From positions 1 through 42,782 of the forward strand of contig JACPHN010000037.1 in assembly GCA_016188575.1 (NCBI GenBank): a stretch of DNA of 42,782 nucleotides, given 5' to 3'. A model generated the notes under the pieces. It did not search any database. It worked only from the letters and a program-made list of their open reading frames with translations, and had not been told where the DNA came from. Position numbers and translations under genes: made by a program. Shown here one piece after another: positions 18,908 to 27,906 of this stretch (its first letter is position 1; each line of letters starts with the position of its first letter). Source of the DNA: Candidatus Schekmanbacteria bacterium. Its GTDB lineage: Bacteria > CSSED10-310 > JACPHN01.

Positions 18908-19831
18908 ATGATTATGAGACCCACTGCCCTTATTTACAGCTCCCACGATCGCTGTGAGTATCTCCATAACGCTTGGATCGTTCAGCGCGCGCTGGAAAGC
19001 TGGCACAACAAAACGATCTTCTACTTGCCATTCTCCATGGGCCGGCCAGATCAACAAGAATACTCATGGGGGACGTTCCGCTGGTATTTGGACTTCTTTC
19101 GGCGCTACGGGCTGGAGGCCCGGACCTTCTTCTGGAACGAGAATCTGTCACGCCGCGACGCCGAGGTGTTTTTCACCATGCTCGCCGATTCCGAGGTCGT
19201 CATTCTCGGCGGCGGCAACACCCATACGGGCTTCGAGCGATATGACGGCATGGGGCTGCGTTTCTTTGGCGATCACGACCTGTTCAACAAGATTCTGCAC
19301 GGACGCCAGGCGCAAGGGAAGCTGACGGCCGGTTTCTCCGCGGGCGCGGCGCAGCTCGGCGACGCTTGCATTCACGACGACTACCACAAGTGTTACGGAC
19401 TGATCTACAACGTCGCCGCCACACTGCATCACGAATGGGGCAGAGACGAAGAGATCTGGGAGCTCGCGCAGAGCCGCGACGATATCCTGGCTTTCGGCCT
19501 TCCCAACGACTCGGGAATCGCCTCCAACCAGGGCGTGCTGCCTTCCGGAAACCGCTGGCAAGTCCTGCAGTTCATCGTCGACCAGTCCTGGGACCGACCG
19601 CGCGACGCCTTTCACATCAAGACCCGCATGGGCATGCGGGTCGAGCACATCTACCGGGACGGCAGAAAGTGGATTTTCGGCGGTGGGGACGCGCTCGTGC
19701 GCGTCATTTCACCGGACTACCGGTATCAGGGCGCATGGATCTTGCAGCCGAACAGCCCCGTCATCTTCGACTACTGGTCGCAGCAACCGTCGGGGTATCA
19801 CAACCTGGGCCACATCCTGTCCTCACACTGA
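18908..19831 (+). CDS. Peptidase S51 / cyanophycinase-like hydrolase
   Basis: A 307-residue cytoplasmic protein of the class I glutamine-amidotransferase-like fold used by S51 peptidases (dipeptidase E, cyanophycinase). The nucleophile elbow is GFSAGAA with Ser144, and the preceding strand ends in ILGGGNTHTGF (about 99-109), both typical of the family. The C-terminal half (FGLPNDSGIASNQG, then GGGDALVRVI) is less familiar. Predicted activity is hydrolysis of an aspartyl or isoaspartyl peptide, and the exact substrate is unknown. GGAG lies 11 nt before the ATG. The histidine-kinase gene starts 39 nt after the stop, so cotranscription is possible. Confidence 0.72.
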   Translation: MIMRPTALIYSSHDRCEYLHNAWIVQRALESWHNKTIFYLPFSMGRPDQQEYSWGTFRWYLDFFRRYGLEARTFFWNENLSRRDAEVFFTMLADSEVVILGGGNTHTGFERYDGMGLRFFGDHDLFNKILHGRQAQGKLTAGFSAGAAQLGDACIHDDYHKCYGLIYNVAATLHHEWGRDEEIWELAQSRDDILAFGLPNDSGIASNQGVLPSGNRWQVLQFIVDQSWDRPRDAFHIKTRMGMRVEHIYRDGRKWIFGGGDALVRVISPDYRYQGAWILQPNSPVIFDYWSQQPSGYHNLGHILSSH

Positions 19832-19870
19832 GCGAGCGCGATTCGAGAACGGGAGCCGAAGGGAGTGGGG

Positions 19871-21481
19871 GTGAGCGAGTCGGAGACGCGGGACGCCGAA
19901 CGGGAGTTTCTGCGCGCTCGAATCTCGGAGCTCGAGGAGCAGCTCGGCGCGGCCCGAGCGGCGGCTGACGACTGTCGCTGCTTTCTCGACGCCATCCCCG
20001 ATGCGGTCCTCATCGTTACTCCTGACGGGCGGATCGAGGATGCGAACGACCAAGCCCATCGCCTGTTCGGTTACAGCCGCGACGAAATCGTCCACCTGGG
20101 GATCGAGCAGCTCCTTCCGGCGCGCTACCGGGAGATGCACGCCGCACAGCGGTCCGACTACGAAAAATCGCCCCACCGGCGGATGATGGGGAAGCATCGC
20201 CTGGACCTCGTGGCGCTACACAAGGATGGCACCGAGATTCACGTCGACATCGGCCTCAGCCCCGTCGTGACTGGCGCCGGGCAGCGCGTCATCACCGCGA
20301 TACGCGACATTTCGCAACAGCGCCGCATGCAGCGCGAGCTCCACCAGGCCAAGAGAATGGAGGCGGTCGGCCGCGTGGCGGCCGGTGTCGCCCACGACTT
20401 CAATAATCTCTTGATGCCCGTCATCGGCTACGCCGAGCTCGTCTACGAGACGCTCGCTCCCGACAGTGCGCTGCGGGCTGACGTCCTCGAGATCGTCCGC
20501 GCGGCGAAACGCGCGCGGGCGCTCACCAAACAGCTTCTCGCCACCGGCCGGCACCAGTCGCTGGATTTGGGCCCGGTCAATCTCAACGAGATCATTTCCG
20601 AGAGCCGGCGCATGTTCCAGGGAATTCTCGGGGACAGCGTCGAGCTCACGATTGCTCTCGACTATGCTCTGGGATGCGTGATCGCCGATGCTTCACAGAT
20701 CGACCAGGTGTTTCTTAACCTGGTCGTCAACGCGCGCGACGCCATGCCGTGCGGCGGGCGGCTCGCGATCGCGACGCGCCGGCTCGCGGTTCCGGACGCG
20801 CACGGGCACGACCATTTTGGCCTCGCCTGTGGCACCTACGCGCACGTAGAGGTAACGGACACGGGCGTCGGCATGGACCCGGAGACTGCCGAGCACATTT
20901 TCGAGCCCTTCTTTTCGACGAAGCGGGTTGGCGAAGGTCACGGGCTAGGGCTGGCGACCGCATATGGGGTCATTACGCAGTGTGGCGGCGCTATCCGCGT
21001 TTTCAGCACGCCGGGCGCCGGCACCGCGTTTCACGTGTTCCTCCCGGCGGCGGACGCCGCGCTGCTGGCGGCCGACGCGCGCAGCGCGCCGGGGCGGCAG
21101 GACGGTCGGGGTGCCATCGCGCTCGTGGTGGACGGCGACCTTGCGGTGGTCGAGATGGCGCGCCGCGTGCTGACCCGGCGGGGCTATCGCGTGCTCGATG
21201 CGTCATCGGTAGTCGAGGGCCGCCGGATTCTCGCCGAACACGATGCCGTGGTAGAAATCCTCATCGCTGACCTGCTGATGCCGGATGCGGATGGGGTGGC
21301 CGTGCGTGCCGAGCTGCTCCGCACGAACCCTGAGCTCAAGACGCTATTTCTCTCGGCGCATCCGAGCACCGAGCTCGGCAGTAGCACGCAGCGAGCTGGG
21401 GATGCGTTTCTCGTCAAGCCGTTCACGCTCATGCAGCTTGAAGCCGCGCTGAGCGGGGTCGTCGGGGAGGCTGAGCCGTGA
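19871..21481 (+). CDS. Hybrid sensor histidine kinase (PAS-HisKA-HATPase-REC)
   Basis: A 536-residue soluble kinase with no membrane segment, so it senses a cytoplasmic signal. A short coiled coil (residues ~8-35) leads to a PAS domain (~36-145, FLDAIPDAVLIVTPDG). The phosphoacceptor His175 is in GVAHDFNNLL. The ATPase domain has an N box (NLVVNARDAMP), G1 (DTGVGMDP), F box (IFEPFFSTK) and G2 (GHGLGLATAYG). The C-terminal receiver has Asp467 in LIADLLMPDADG, though its acidic pocket reads VVDGD rather than VVDDE. The GTG at 19871 has GGGAG 5 nt upstream; a GTG at 19865 overlaps that site. No separate output regulator is adjacent. Its stop overlaps the next gene by 4 nt. Confidence 0.88.
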   Translation: MSESETRDAEREFLRARISELEEQLGAARAAADDCRCFLDAIPDAVLIVTPDGRIEDANDQAHRLFGYSRDEIVHLGIEQLLPARYREMHAAQRSDYEKSPHRRMMGKHRLDLVALHKDGTEIHVDIGLSPVVTGAGQRVITAIRDISQQRRMQRELHQAKRMEAVGRVAAGVAHDFNNLLMPVIGYAELVYETLAPDSALRADVLEIVRAAKRARALTKQLLATGRHQSLDLGPVNLNEIISESRRMFQGILGDSVELTIALDYALGCVIADASQIDQVFLNLVVNARDAMPCGGRLAIATRRLAVPDAHGHDHFGLACGTYAHVEVTDTGVGMDPETAEHIFEPFFSTKRVGEGHGLGLATAYGVITQCGGAIRVFSTPGAGTAFHVFLPAADAALLAADARSAPGRQDGRGAIALVVDGDLAVVEMARRVLTRRGYRVLDASSVVEGRRILAEHDAVVEILIADLLMPDADGVAVRAELLRTNPELKTLFLSAHPSTELGSSTQRAGDAFLVKPFTLMQLEAALSGVVGEAEP

Positions 21482-22776
21482 GCCGGCTGGCCGCGGCGTT
21501 GACGACGCCGCCACCCGCGTCGCGGGTCGCGCTTGCGGTGCTCACCGTTCTCATCTGGATCGGGCTGGCCGCGGCCTGGCTGACGACGCTGTTGGACCGC
21601 CACGTGCGGCGTGTGAAGCTGCCGTTCCCGCGCAATCTCGAGGAGCTGCGCGACCGGCAGGACTGGTGCATCGCCCGGCTGCGCGCGGCCGGCGCCATAC
21701 CCGCCGGCGCCGCGGTGCGCGCTTTCCGCGCCACGCCGTTCGCCGCCGGTGAAGCCTTCCGCTCGCACATGGCCCGCATCGACCTGGAGCTGTCCGTCGA
21801 CGGCACCGACCGCGTCTTCTCCTGCCTCGCCAAGTTTGCGCCGATCGTCGGCACGCTGCGTGATCACGCTGTGTACGTGTTGCAGGATAACGCCTCCAAG
21901 GAGTGCGGGTTTTACCTTCACCACGCCGCCGAGATTGCCGATGCGGCGCCGCGGCCTTTCTTCGCCCAGGCGCACAAGGCCAGCGGCCACCTCTGCGTGC
22001 TGCTCGAGCATCTGGCTGCCGCGGACCACTACGGCGAGCACGACGACTTCGACGACGAGATCGCGCTGCTCGCGATTCGTCAGATGGCCCGCTGGCACGC
22101 TCTGCACTGGGGACTGCAACGCGCTTCCGCGCAGTGGGTGCCGGCGATTCCCCCCGTTGTGATCGACTACTTCGCGCGGCAATTCCGCGGCGAAGGAGCG
22201 GGAATCATGCGCCGCTTGATGGCGATGTGCTGGCGACAGGCCGTGTCGGGGCCACAGACGTTGGTGCACGGAGACGCGCGGATCGGCAACTGGCTCTTCG
22301 CGGACGGTCGCGCGGTCATGATCGACTGGCAGGCCATCCGCAGCAACCGCGCCGCCTGGGACGTGGCGTACTTCATCATGCTCAGCCTCGGAGCCGAGCG
22401 CCGCAAGGTCCTCGGCCCCATGCTGCAGGCCGCCTATCATGAGGAGCTTGTCGCGCACGGGGTAAGCGGATACTCGCTCGCAGATCTCGAGGAGGACTGC
22501 CGCTACGCGGAGTTTCTCATCTTTCTCTTTCTCTCGGCGCCGATGCTCAGCGGCGAGGCCAGCGTCGGGGAGGGGCACGAAGAGCGGCTCCTGCGCGAGG
22601 GGCTGCCGTGGAAGCTACGCGTGGAGGCGTGGCTGGCGGAGGCGGACTACGAGTGGCTCGCCAGCCGCTCGGGAATCGCCGCGGGCGCGCTGCGCGAGGC
22701 GTTTCTGAGCCAGTGGCAGCGCGGCCACTGGAACCAGGGTTTCACCACGGCACAGGCCATGGCGAGGTCGCGATGA
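21478..22776 (+). CDS. APH-fold small-molecule phosphotransferase with N-terminal membrane helix
   Basis: A 432-residue kinase of the aminoglycoside-phosphotransferase/ecdysteroid-kinase-like group. A single N-terminal membrane helix (about 16-36, VALAVLTVLIWIGLAAAWL) is unusual for the family. The ATP lysine is probably Lys119 (CLAKF). The catalytic loop is LVHGDARIGNWLF (Asp266, Asn271) and the metal-binding site is MIDWQAIR (Asp283). The phosphorylated substrate is unknown. The GTG start overlaps the kinase stop (GTGA), and its own stop overlaps the next ATG by 4 nt (ATGA), giving a tight three-gene operon. Position between a sensor kinase and a glycosyltransferase suggests a role in making a surface glycolipid, which is an inference. 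Confidence 0.8.
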   Translation: MSRLAAALTTPPPASRVALAVLTVLIWIGLAAAWLTTLLDRHVRRVKLPFPRNLEELRDRQDWCIARLRAAGAIPAGAAVRAFRATPFAAGEAFRSHMARIDLELSVDGTDRVFSCLAKFAPIVGTLRDHAVYVLQDNASKECGFYLHHAAEIADAAPRPFFAQAHKASGHLCVLLEHLAAADHYGEHDDFDDEIALLAIRQMARWHALHWGLQRASAQWVPAIPPVVIDYFARQFRGEGAGIMRRLMAMCWRQAVSGPQTLVHGDARIGNWLFADGRAVMIDWQAIRSNRAAWDVAYFIMLSLGAERRKVLGPMLQAAYHEELVAHGVSGYSLADLEEDCRYAEFLIFLFLSAPMLSGEASVGEGHEERLLREGLPWKLRVEAWLAEADYEWLASRSGIAAGALREAFLSQWQRGHWNQGFTTAQAMARSR

Positions 22777-24827
22777 TTGCGGTGCTGGCGCTTACGGCCA
22801 TCATTCTGGTGATGTCCGCGGCGTCGCTCGCCACGGTCTTGCGGACACGCCGCGACGTTCCCGTGCTGGCTGAGACGGCAGCGCCGACGCCGGCAACCGG
22901 ATGGCCACGCCTCTCGATCGTGGTCCCGGCCTGCAACGAGGTGGATTCGCTGCGGCCAGCAATGCAATCGCTGCTCGCCGAGGACTACCCGAACCTCGAG
23001 GTCGTGCTCGTCGACGATCGCTCGACGGACGGTACCGCGGCAGTCGCCGACGCGCTGGCGGCCGGCGACGCGCGTGTGCGCGTGCTGCACGTGGAGACGC
23101 TGCCGGCGGGATGGCTCGGCAAGGTGCATGCTCTGCATGTCGGCGTGCAAGCCGCCACGGGCGACTGGATCGTGATCACCGATGCGGACGTGGTCTACGC
23201 GCGCGGCACCCTGCGCAAGGCGGTTGGTTACGCGCTGGAGCGGCGGCGCGACTTCGTGACCATGTGGCCCGAGCTCACCGGCGGCGGGCCCGTCCTGCGC
23301 CTGGCATACGCTGGTTTTGTGACCGCCGTCCTCTTGACCATTCGCGCCTGGGAGATTCCAGACGCAAAAAAGGCCGCCTGGACTGGTATCGGCCACTTCA
23401 TGTTGCTCCGCCGCGAGGCCTTCGAGCGCACCGCCGGGTTCTCCTGGCTGCGCATGGAGGTTGTCGACGATGGGGCGCTCGGCCTGATGATGAAGCGCTC
23501 CGGCGCGAGCTGCGAGTTCCTGAACGGCGCCGGACAGCTTCGCCTCACCTGGTATCCATCCTTTCGCGCCATGGCGGACGGTTTGGCCAAGAACATGTAT
23601 GGGGCCGTTGCCCACTATCGGGTGGCCCGACTCGTGCAAGTGTCCGCTTTTCTGGGCGCCTGCCAACTGCTGCCGCTCGCCGCGGCGGCAAGCGCTCCCG
23701 GATTGACTGCGGCGTACTTCGCGCTGACCGCGGCGACCGGCGCCGCCGCGGCGAGCTGGCTGCGGCTGCCGATCAGCAGCGGCTTGGGGTTATGGCTCGG
23801 CACCTGGCTGCAGCTCTATTGCCTCTGGCTGTCGGCGTACCGGTGCCTTCGCGACGGTGGCATCACGTGGCGGGGAACGCGATACCCGTTGGCGGCGATG
23901 CGCGCTGGGTTACGAGTGGCGGGAGCGGCAACGAGCGGGCCGGCCGCGAAGTCATTTTCCTTGCCCTCCGGGCGCGAGATCGAGGTGGTCAGCGCGGACG
24001 AGGCGCGCATCCTGGTGCAGGAGCTGTGGCGCGAAGGCGGCTACGTGCGCCATGGTTTGCGCCTCGAACCGGGGGCGGTCGTGGTCGACGCCGGGGCCAA
24101 CATCGGCGTTTTCACGATCTGGGTCGACGAGCACCTCGGCGGTAATGCCCGCGTCCTGGCCTTCGAACCCGTCGCCGACGTGCACCGCCTACTCGCGCGC
24201 AACCTTTCCTACGCCCCGGAGCGGCTGCGGGCCTTCGCTTTTGGGCTATCGGACCATGACGAGAACCAGGAAATCCGGTTCCACCCGCGCATGACGCTGT
24301 GGTCAACGCGCGATGGAACGATGGACGAGACCCGTCGCGATGAGCTGCGGCGCTCGTCCGGGCGCATGCTGACGCAGCTCGCTGCCCACCTGCAGGAACA
24401 GGCGACGTGGTCGGAGCGGATTGCCGGCAAGGTACTCGCCAGGCTGCCCCGGCCACTCGGGCGCCGACTCGCGGCAGGCGCGGTGGCGTCGATGTCGGAA
24501 GTCCAGTCCGTGGCGTGTCGCTTTCGGCCGCTCGGAACAGTGCTCGACGAGCTCGGCATCGACCGGGTGGACTTGCTGAAAATCGACACGGAAGGCGACG
24601 AGCTGCGGATCTTGCAGGGAGTGGGGGAGGCGCGTTGGCCCCGCATCAGGCAGGTCGCGCTGGAAGTCGATGGCAGCGGACCGGAACGGGCCGGCGCCGC
24701 GGTGGCCTTCCTGGAGGCTCGCGGCTTTCGCGTGGCGACCGAGGCACAACTCATCGTGGGCGTGACGTACGCGGAGCTCGGCTGCCAGCGCCACCAGCCA
24801 ATTGGGGTGTACGCCCGACGCGAGTGA
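22773..24827 (+). CDS. Membrane GT2 glycosyltransferase fused to an FkbM methyltransferase
   Basis: A 684-residue two-enzyme fusion. Residues 1-385 are a membrane GT2 like HpnB-type enzymes: an N-terminal helix, LSIVVPACNEVDSL, VLVDDRSTDGT, the metal-binding ITDADV at 135-140, a GIGHFMLLRR acceptor segment, and two or three C-terminal helices (about 288-350). Residues ~395-684 are an FkbM-family SAM methyltransferase with VVVDAGANIGVFTIW (437-450), LAFEPVADVH and DLLKIDTEGDEL. The order suggests that a sugar is transferred and the product O-methylated. The ATG at 22773 overlaps the upstream stop. The junction near 385-395 shows no stop or frameshift, so the fusion is real in this sequence. 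Confidence 0.85.
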   Translation: MIAVLALTAIILVMSAASLATVLRTRRDVPVLAETAAPTPATGWPRLSIVVPACNEVDSLRPAMQSLLAEDYPNLEVVLVDDRSTDGTAAVADALAAGDARVRVLHVETLPAGWLGKVHALHVGVQAATGDWIVITDADVVYARGTLRKAVGYALERRRDFVTMWPELTGGGPVLRLAYAGFVTAVLLTIRAWEIPDAKKAAWTGIGHFMLLRREAFERTAGFSWLRMEVVDDGALGLMMKRSGASCEFLNGAGQLRLTWYPSFRAMADGLAKNMYGAVAHYRVARLVQVSAFLGACQLLPLAAAASAPGLTAAYFALTAATGAAAASWLRLPISSGLGLWLGTWLQLYCLWLSAYRCLRDGGITWRGTRYPLAAMRAGLRVAGAATSGPAAKSFSLPSGREIEVVSADEARILVQELWREGGYVRHGLRLEPGAVVVDAGANIGVFTIWVDEHLGGNARVLAFEPVADVHRLLARNLSYAPERLRAFAFGLSDHDENQEIRFHPRMTLWSTRDGTMDETRRDELRRSSGRMLTQLAAHLQEQATWSERIAGKVLARLPRPLGRRLAAGAVASMSEVQSVACRFRPLGTVLDELGIDRVDLLKIDTEGDELRILQGVGEARWPRIRQVALEVDGSGPERAGAAVAFLEARGFRVATEAQLIVGVTYAELGCQRHQPIGVYARRE

Positions 24828-25103
24828 CGATATTGGTCACACGTGTGCCGATTATTGCCACACCGCGCTCGCGATAGCGGCGGTGAGGGCGGGCGGCGGT
24901 GTTGGCTCGGTTGCGGGGTGAAGCGTTTTTTGCGGCTCGCGAACGAGGTCCCTTGCAACGCTCGCCGGGCGGTGCAATTGGTCTTGGAGTTGCATGGTTC
25001 GGCTGGTCTGCGCGCGTTTCGCGAGGAGGAACCGATGCGGGCTCCGGGTTGTCCGAGATGGCTCACGGCGGCCGTCTCCAGAGAAAGAGAGTAGGCGGCA
25101 AGT
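24828..25103. other. 276-bp gap before the prepilin operon
   Basis: There is no supported gene here. A short frame at 24843-25094 has no ribosome site or recognisable content. The gap probably holds the promoter of the prepilin operon, including a sigma54-like match at 24978-24994, and ends with a purine-rich stretch (GAGAAAGAGAG) before the ATG at 25104. Confidence 0.5.
24978..24994 (+). promoter_or_regulatory. Candidate sigma54 (-24/-12) promoter for the prepilin operon
   Basis: TTGG at 24978-24981 and TTGC at 24990-24993 place the invariant GG and GC exactly 10 bp apart, as in -24/-12 promoters. The remainder of the -24 element (TTGGTC) is weaker than the TGGCAC consensus. Pilin genes are often sigma54-dependent, which fits. 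No activator site was identified. Confidence 0.35.
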
Positions 25104-25607
25104 ATGCTCATCACTCGCATGCAGCCGCGCCGCGGCGGTTTCACCCTCTTTGAAGTACTCGTCGTGCTGATGATGGTGTCCATTGTGGCGGGGATGAGCG
25201 TGCTCACGTTGACGGCCTACGCGCAAACGTATCAGCTCGACCTCGCCGCTCAGGAAATCATTACGCAGTTGCGGCTCGCCCGCTACCACGCCTCGTCGGA
25301 GCGGGCGCGACGCCGGCTGACGTTCGTGATGCCGCGGACCATCATCGTGGAACGGGAGTCGGTGCTCGGCGGCTGGACACTCGAACGCACGGCGCTGATG
25401 CCCGCGCACGTGCGCTACCGCGCCGGCTCGAGCACGTTCACCAGCGACCAGGTGGTGGTGTCGACGGCCGGGGTCGCTGATCGGCTCGGGGAGCTGGAGA
25501 TCGAGTACGTCGCAAACGCGGAACGGGTTGCATGCGTGCGTATCGACACGCTGGCAGATGCTGCAACGGCGCGCATGGAACGTCGGGAAGGAGAGTGCCC
25601 GCCATGA
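25104..25607 (+). CDS. FimT/GspH-like minor prepilin
   Basis: A 167-residue type IV prepilin. The class III leader is MLITRMQPRRGG, cleaved by prepilin peptidase between Gly12 and Phe13 (GG/FTLFEV), with the conserved Glu at mature position 5. A hydrophobic assembly helix runs to about residue 33. The rest (QLDLAAQEIITQLRLARYHA) matches the FimT/GspH pattern of minor pilins that prime pilus or type II pseudopilus assembly. The purine-rich run GAGAAAGAGAG precedes it. It is first in a five-gene operon, and its stop overlaps the next ATG by 4 nt. Confidence 0.85.
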   Translation: MLITRMQPRRGGFTLFEVLVVLMMVSIVAGMSVLTLTAYAQTYQLDLAAQEIITQLRLARYHASSERARRRLTFVMPRTIIVERESVLGGWTLERTALMPAHVRYRAGSSTFTSDQVVVSTAGVADRLGELEIEYVANAERVACVRIDTLADAATARMERREGECPP

Positions 25608-26167
25608 GCCGCTTGCTCCGCACCGCGCGCGGCGAGCGCGGTTTCACGATTCTCGAGACGCTCATCGCGCTGGTCATCCTGTGCATCGCCACCGGGTCGA
25701 TCGCCGCGCTGTATCCCCAGGCCATGGGACGGATCAGCAACACGGAACGTCGGTCGCTCGCCGTCGTGCTCACCAACCAGTACATGAACCGCATCGAGAC
25801 GACCCGCTTCACAGACATTGCCGCCATCACCAACAACGCGGCGCTGCCCAAGGATCATCCGCTCTACGGACCGTGCGCCACCTTCGACCCGTGCGAGGCG
25901 GACGGCAGTGGCACTATCTTCCACGATTTTGGCACGGTAGGTGGCGATCCCCTGACCGGCTCACCGCCGCCCGACCCGACCTACCACGACTTCCGCGTGG
26001 CCGTGACGGTGCAGGTGAATATGCCCCCCACGGTGATGGGAGACATCAGGACGGTGACGATCAGGACGAACTGGTTGTTCCCCGGGATCGACCCGGACCA
26101 CGACAATCTGCCGCGGGTACAGGTGCAGCGGCGGATCGTATCCTTTGCGGCAGCAGGTCGTCCCTGA
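25604..26167 (+). CDS. PilV-like minor prepilin
   Basis: A 187-residue prepilin. The leader MSRLLRTARGERG is followed by FTILETLIALVILC: cleavage after Gly13, mature Phe1 and Glu5. The hydrophobic helix extends to about residue 35. The globular part includes two Cys close together (GPCATFDPCEAD) that could form a disulfide, and ends with beta-strand-like segments. The position between FimT- and PilW-like genes fits PilV. GGAAGGAG lies upstream and the ATG overlaps the previous stop (ATGA). The longer frame starting at 25532 lies inside the upstream gene and is not used. Confidence 0.84.
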   Translation: MSRLLRTARGERGFTILETLIALVILCIATGSIAALYPQAMGRISNTERRSLAVVLTNQYMNRIETTRFTDIAAITNNAALPKDHPLYGPCATFDPCEADGSGTIFHDFGTVGGDPLTGSPPPDPTYHDFRVAVTVQVNMPPTVMGDIRTVTIRTNWLFPGIDPDHDNLPRVQVQRRIVSFAAAGRP

Positions 26168-26180
26168 GAGAGGTGTGAAC

Positions 26181-27890
26181 GTGCAAGATAGGATCCCCCG
26201 CGCGACCGCAGCGGCCTTCGCTCTTCGGCGCCGCGACGCCGGCGTCACGCTGATCGAGTTTCTCGTAGGTCTCCTGCTGTTCTCCGCGGTATCACTCGTG
26301 GCCTTCGAGCTACTGAAGCTGTCGCGGGCAGCAGTCCGCAAGGGCGGCACCACGTCGGACTTGCAGCAGCAGGGGCGCCTGAGCTTCGTCGAGCTTGCCC
26401 GGCTGATTGGTCGCATGGGCGATGGCACCGAAGACACCGTCGCGTCCAATCTGATGCGCAACCGCGACCAGCCTATCGTCGTGTTCGCCGACGACTACAC
26501 GCTCGTGTTCACCGCGGACCTGGACGAAGAGGTAACCATCCGCGCCACCGACGTCTCGTCGACCGCCGCCGTCGAGGACACCGGCCCATTGACGACGGCG
26601 GACGTCCAGCTCATGCACCCTGATGACATTGCGGGACGTTGGTACTACTGGTATCTGGCCGGGCCCAATGGCAGGCTCGACGGGCTCACCAATAGCGACG
26701 ACCCGCTGGTGCATCCCGGCGCGAACGGCGTGTGGTACCAGTGTACGCCGGGTACCTGCAGCGCCGCGGAGCTGGCGGCGTGTGCGGTGGCCCAGCCGGG
26801 ACTGACCGCGGCGGAGCGGACGTGTGATGACCTCGCCGGTAACGGTGGGACGGCCTGGTTCGACACGCGGGATCGCGCCGGCAACTACGAGTACTCGCTC
26901 AAGGCCGGTGCCAACCGTATTTGGGGTGACGGCGACGAGCTGTGGGTACATCCAGGGCACGACGGCGTGTGGACTGCCGGCGGCGGCATTGATGCCAACA
27001 TGACCGGCGCGGGCCCCGACATCACGTGGGGGTCGAGCGACGACCTCACCGGTCCTGGCAGGACCAACGGGGGGCAGAGCTGGCACTGGGGACCCGCGAC
27101 GGGTGCCGCCGTAACGCAGCGTGATCCGGCGGACGGCCGCAACTGGGACCTCACGGGCGCCGAGACGATCGTCGTCACCATGGACCGCAATGGCGACGGG
27201 CAGGTCGACTATTCCGACCGCTGCGCCGAGCGCAACTTCCGCACCTTCGCGATCGGCTACTACATCAACAGCAAGGCTCCCGCCGACTTCGTCACCATCG
27301 CCTGCGGCGTGCGCGGCCCGGTCGCGGACCCGAATGGCGACCTCGTCCCGCCGGTTTTCCAGTACTGGCTCAACGAGGACATCGACGGCGATGCGGTTTT
27401 TGCGGCGCCGGAAATCGACTTCAACCAGAACGGCGAAGTCGACATCGCGCTGCTGGGGGATCACGGGAGCTGCACGGGCTGCGTTGCGGCCAACGGCATT
27501 CTCGAGCAGGGCGAGATCTTCTTGCTCGTGGCGGGTCTCGATGGGATCGTCGGTGGCGCCGCCGCTCCGGATGCCGTTGGCTCGGCACCTGGCGGCGCGG
27601 TTCCAGACGAGATGGGAGGGCCGACGGCGGCGACCGCGTTCTCGTCAGGCGCCACCTATCGCGATCGGCGCGTGCCCTGGTACTACCGAGAGAAAATAGA
27701 CCGTATCACCGTCGAGCTGACCATGGAGGCCGCGGAACCCGACGGTACGCGCCCGCTGGCGGACGGCTCGGGCGACGTGTATCCCTATTTCCCGAGTGTC
27801 ACATACAAGGGCGTCATCCGGCCCCAGGCGCTGCAGCGCGTCGGCCTCGGTGGCATGGCGCCCGCGACCACGATCATTCCGCCATCGTAG
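26181..27890 (+). CDS. Large PilW-like minor prepilin with calcium-loop-like motifs
   Basis: A 569-residue prepilin, far longer than usual PilW proteins. The leader ends DAG/VTLIEFLVG, with cleavage after Gly21 and Glu at mature position 5, followed by a hydrophobic helix. The large globular part has EF-hand-like loops: DRNGDGQVDYSD at 335-346, DIDGDAVFAAPE at 400-411 and a weaker DFNQNGEVDIAL at 413-424. A VHPGxxGVW motif occurs twice (LVHPGANGVWY and WVHPGHDGVWT). The GTG at 26181 is chosen because GAGAGG lies 7 nt upstream. The calcium role is inferred from loop geometry. It probably sits at the pilus tip with the PilV- and PilX-like proteins. Confidence 0.83.
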   Translation: MQDRIPRATAAAFALRRRDAGVTLIEFLVGLLLFSAVSLVAFELLKLSRAAVRKGGTTSDLQQQGRLSFVELARLIGRMGDGTEDTVASNLMRNRDQPIVVFADDYTLVFTADLDEEVTIRATDVSSTAAVEDTGPLTTADVQLMHPDDIAGRWYYWYLAGPNGRLDGLTNSDDPLVHPGANGVWYQCTPGTCSAAELAACAVAQPGLTAAERTCDDLAGNGGTAWFDTRDRAGNYEYSLKAGANRIWGDGDELWVHPGHDGVWTAGGGIDANMTGAGPDITWGSSDDLTGPGRTNGGQSWHWGPATGAAVTQRDPADGRNWDLTGAETIVVTMDRNGDGQVDYSDRCAERNFRTFAIGYYINSKAPADFVTIACGVRGPVADPNGDLVPPVFQYWLNEDIDGDAVFAAPEIDFNQNGEVDIALLGDHGSCTGCVAANGILEQGEIFLLVAGLDGIVGGAAAPDAVGSAPGGAVPDEMGGPTAATAFSSGATYRDRRVPWYYREKIDRITVELTMEAAEPDGTRPLADGSGDVYPYFPSVTYKGVIRPQALQRVGLGGMAPATTIIPPS

Positions 27891-27906
27891 GCAAGGAGGT
27901 AAGCAG

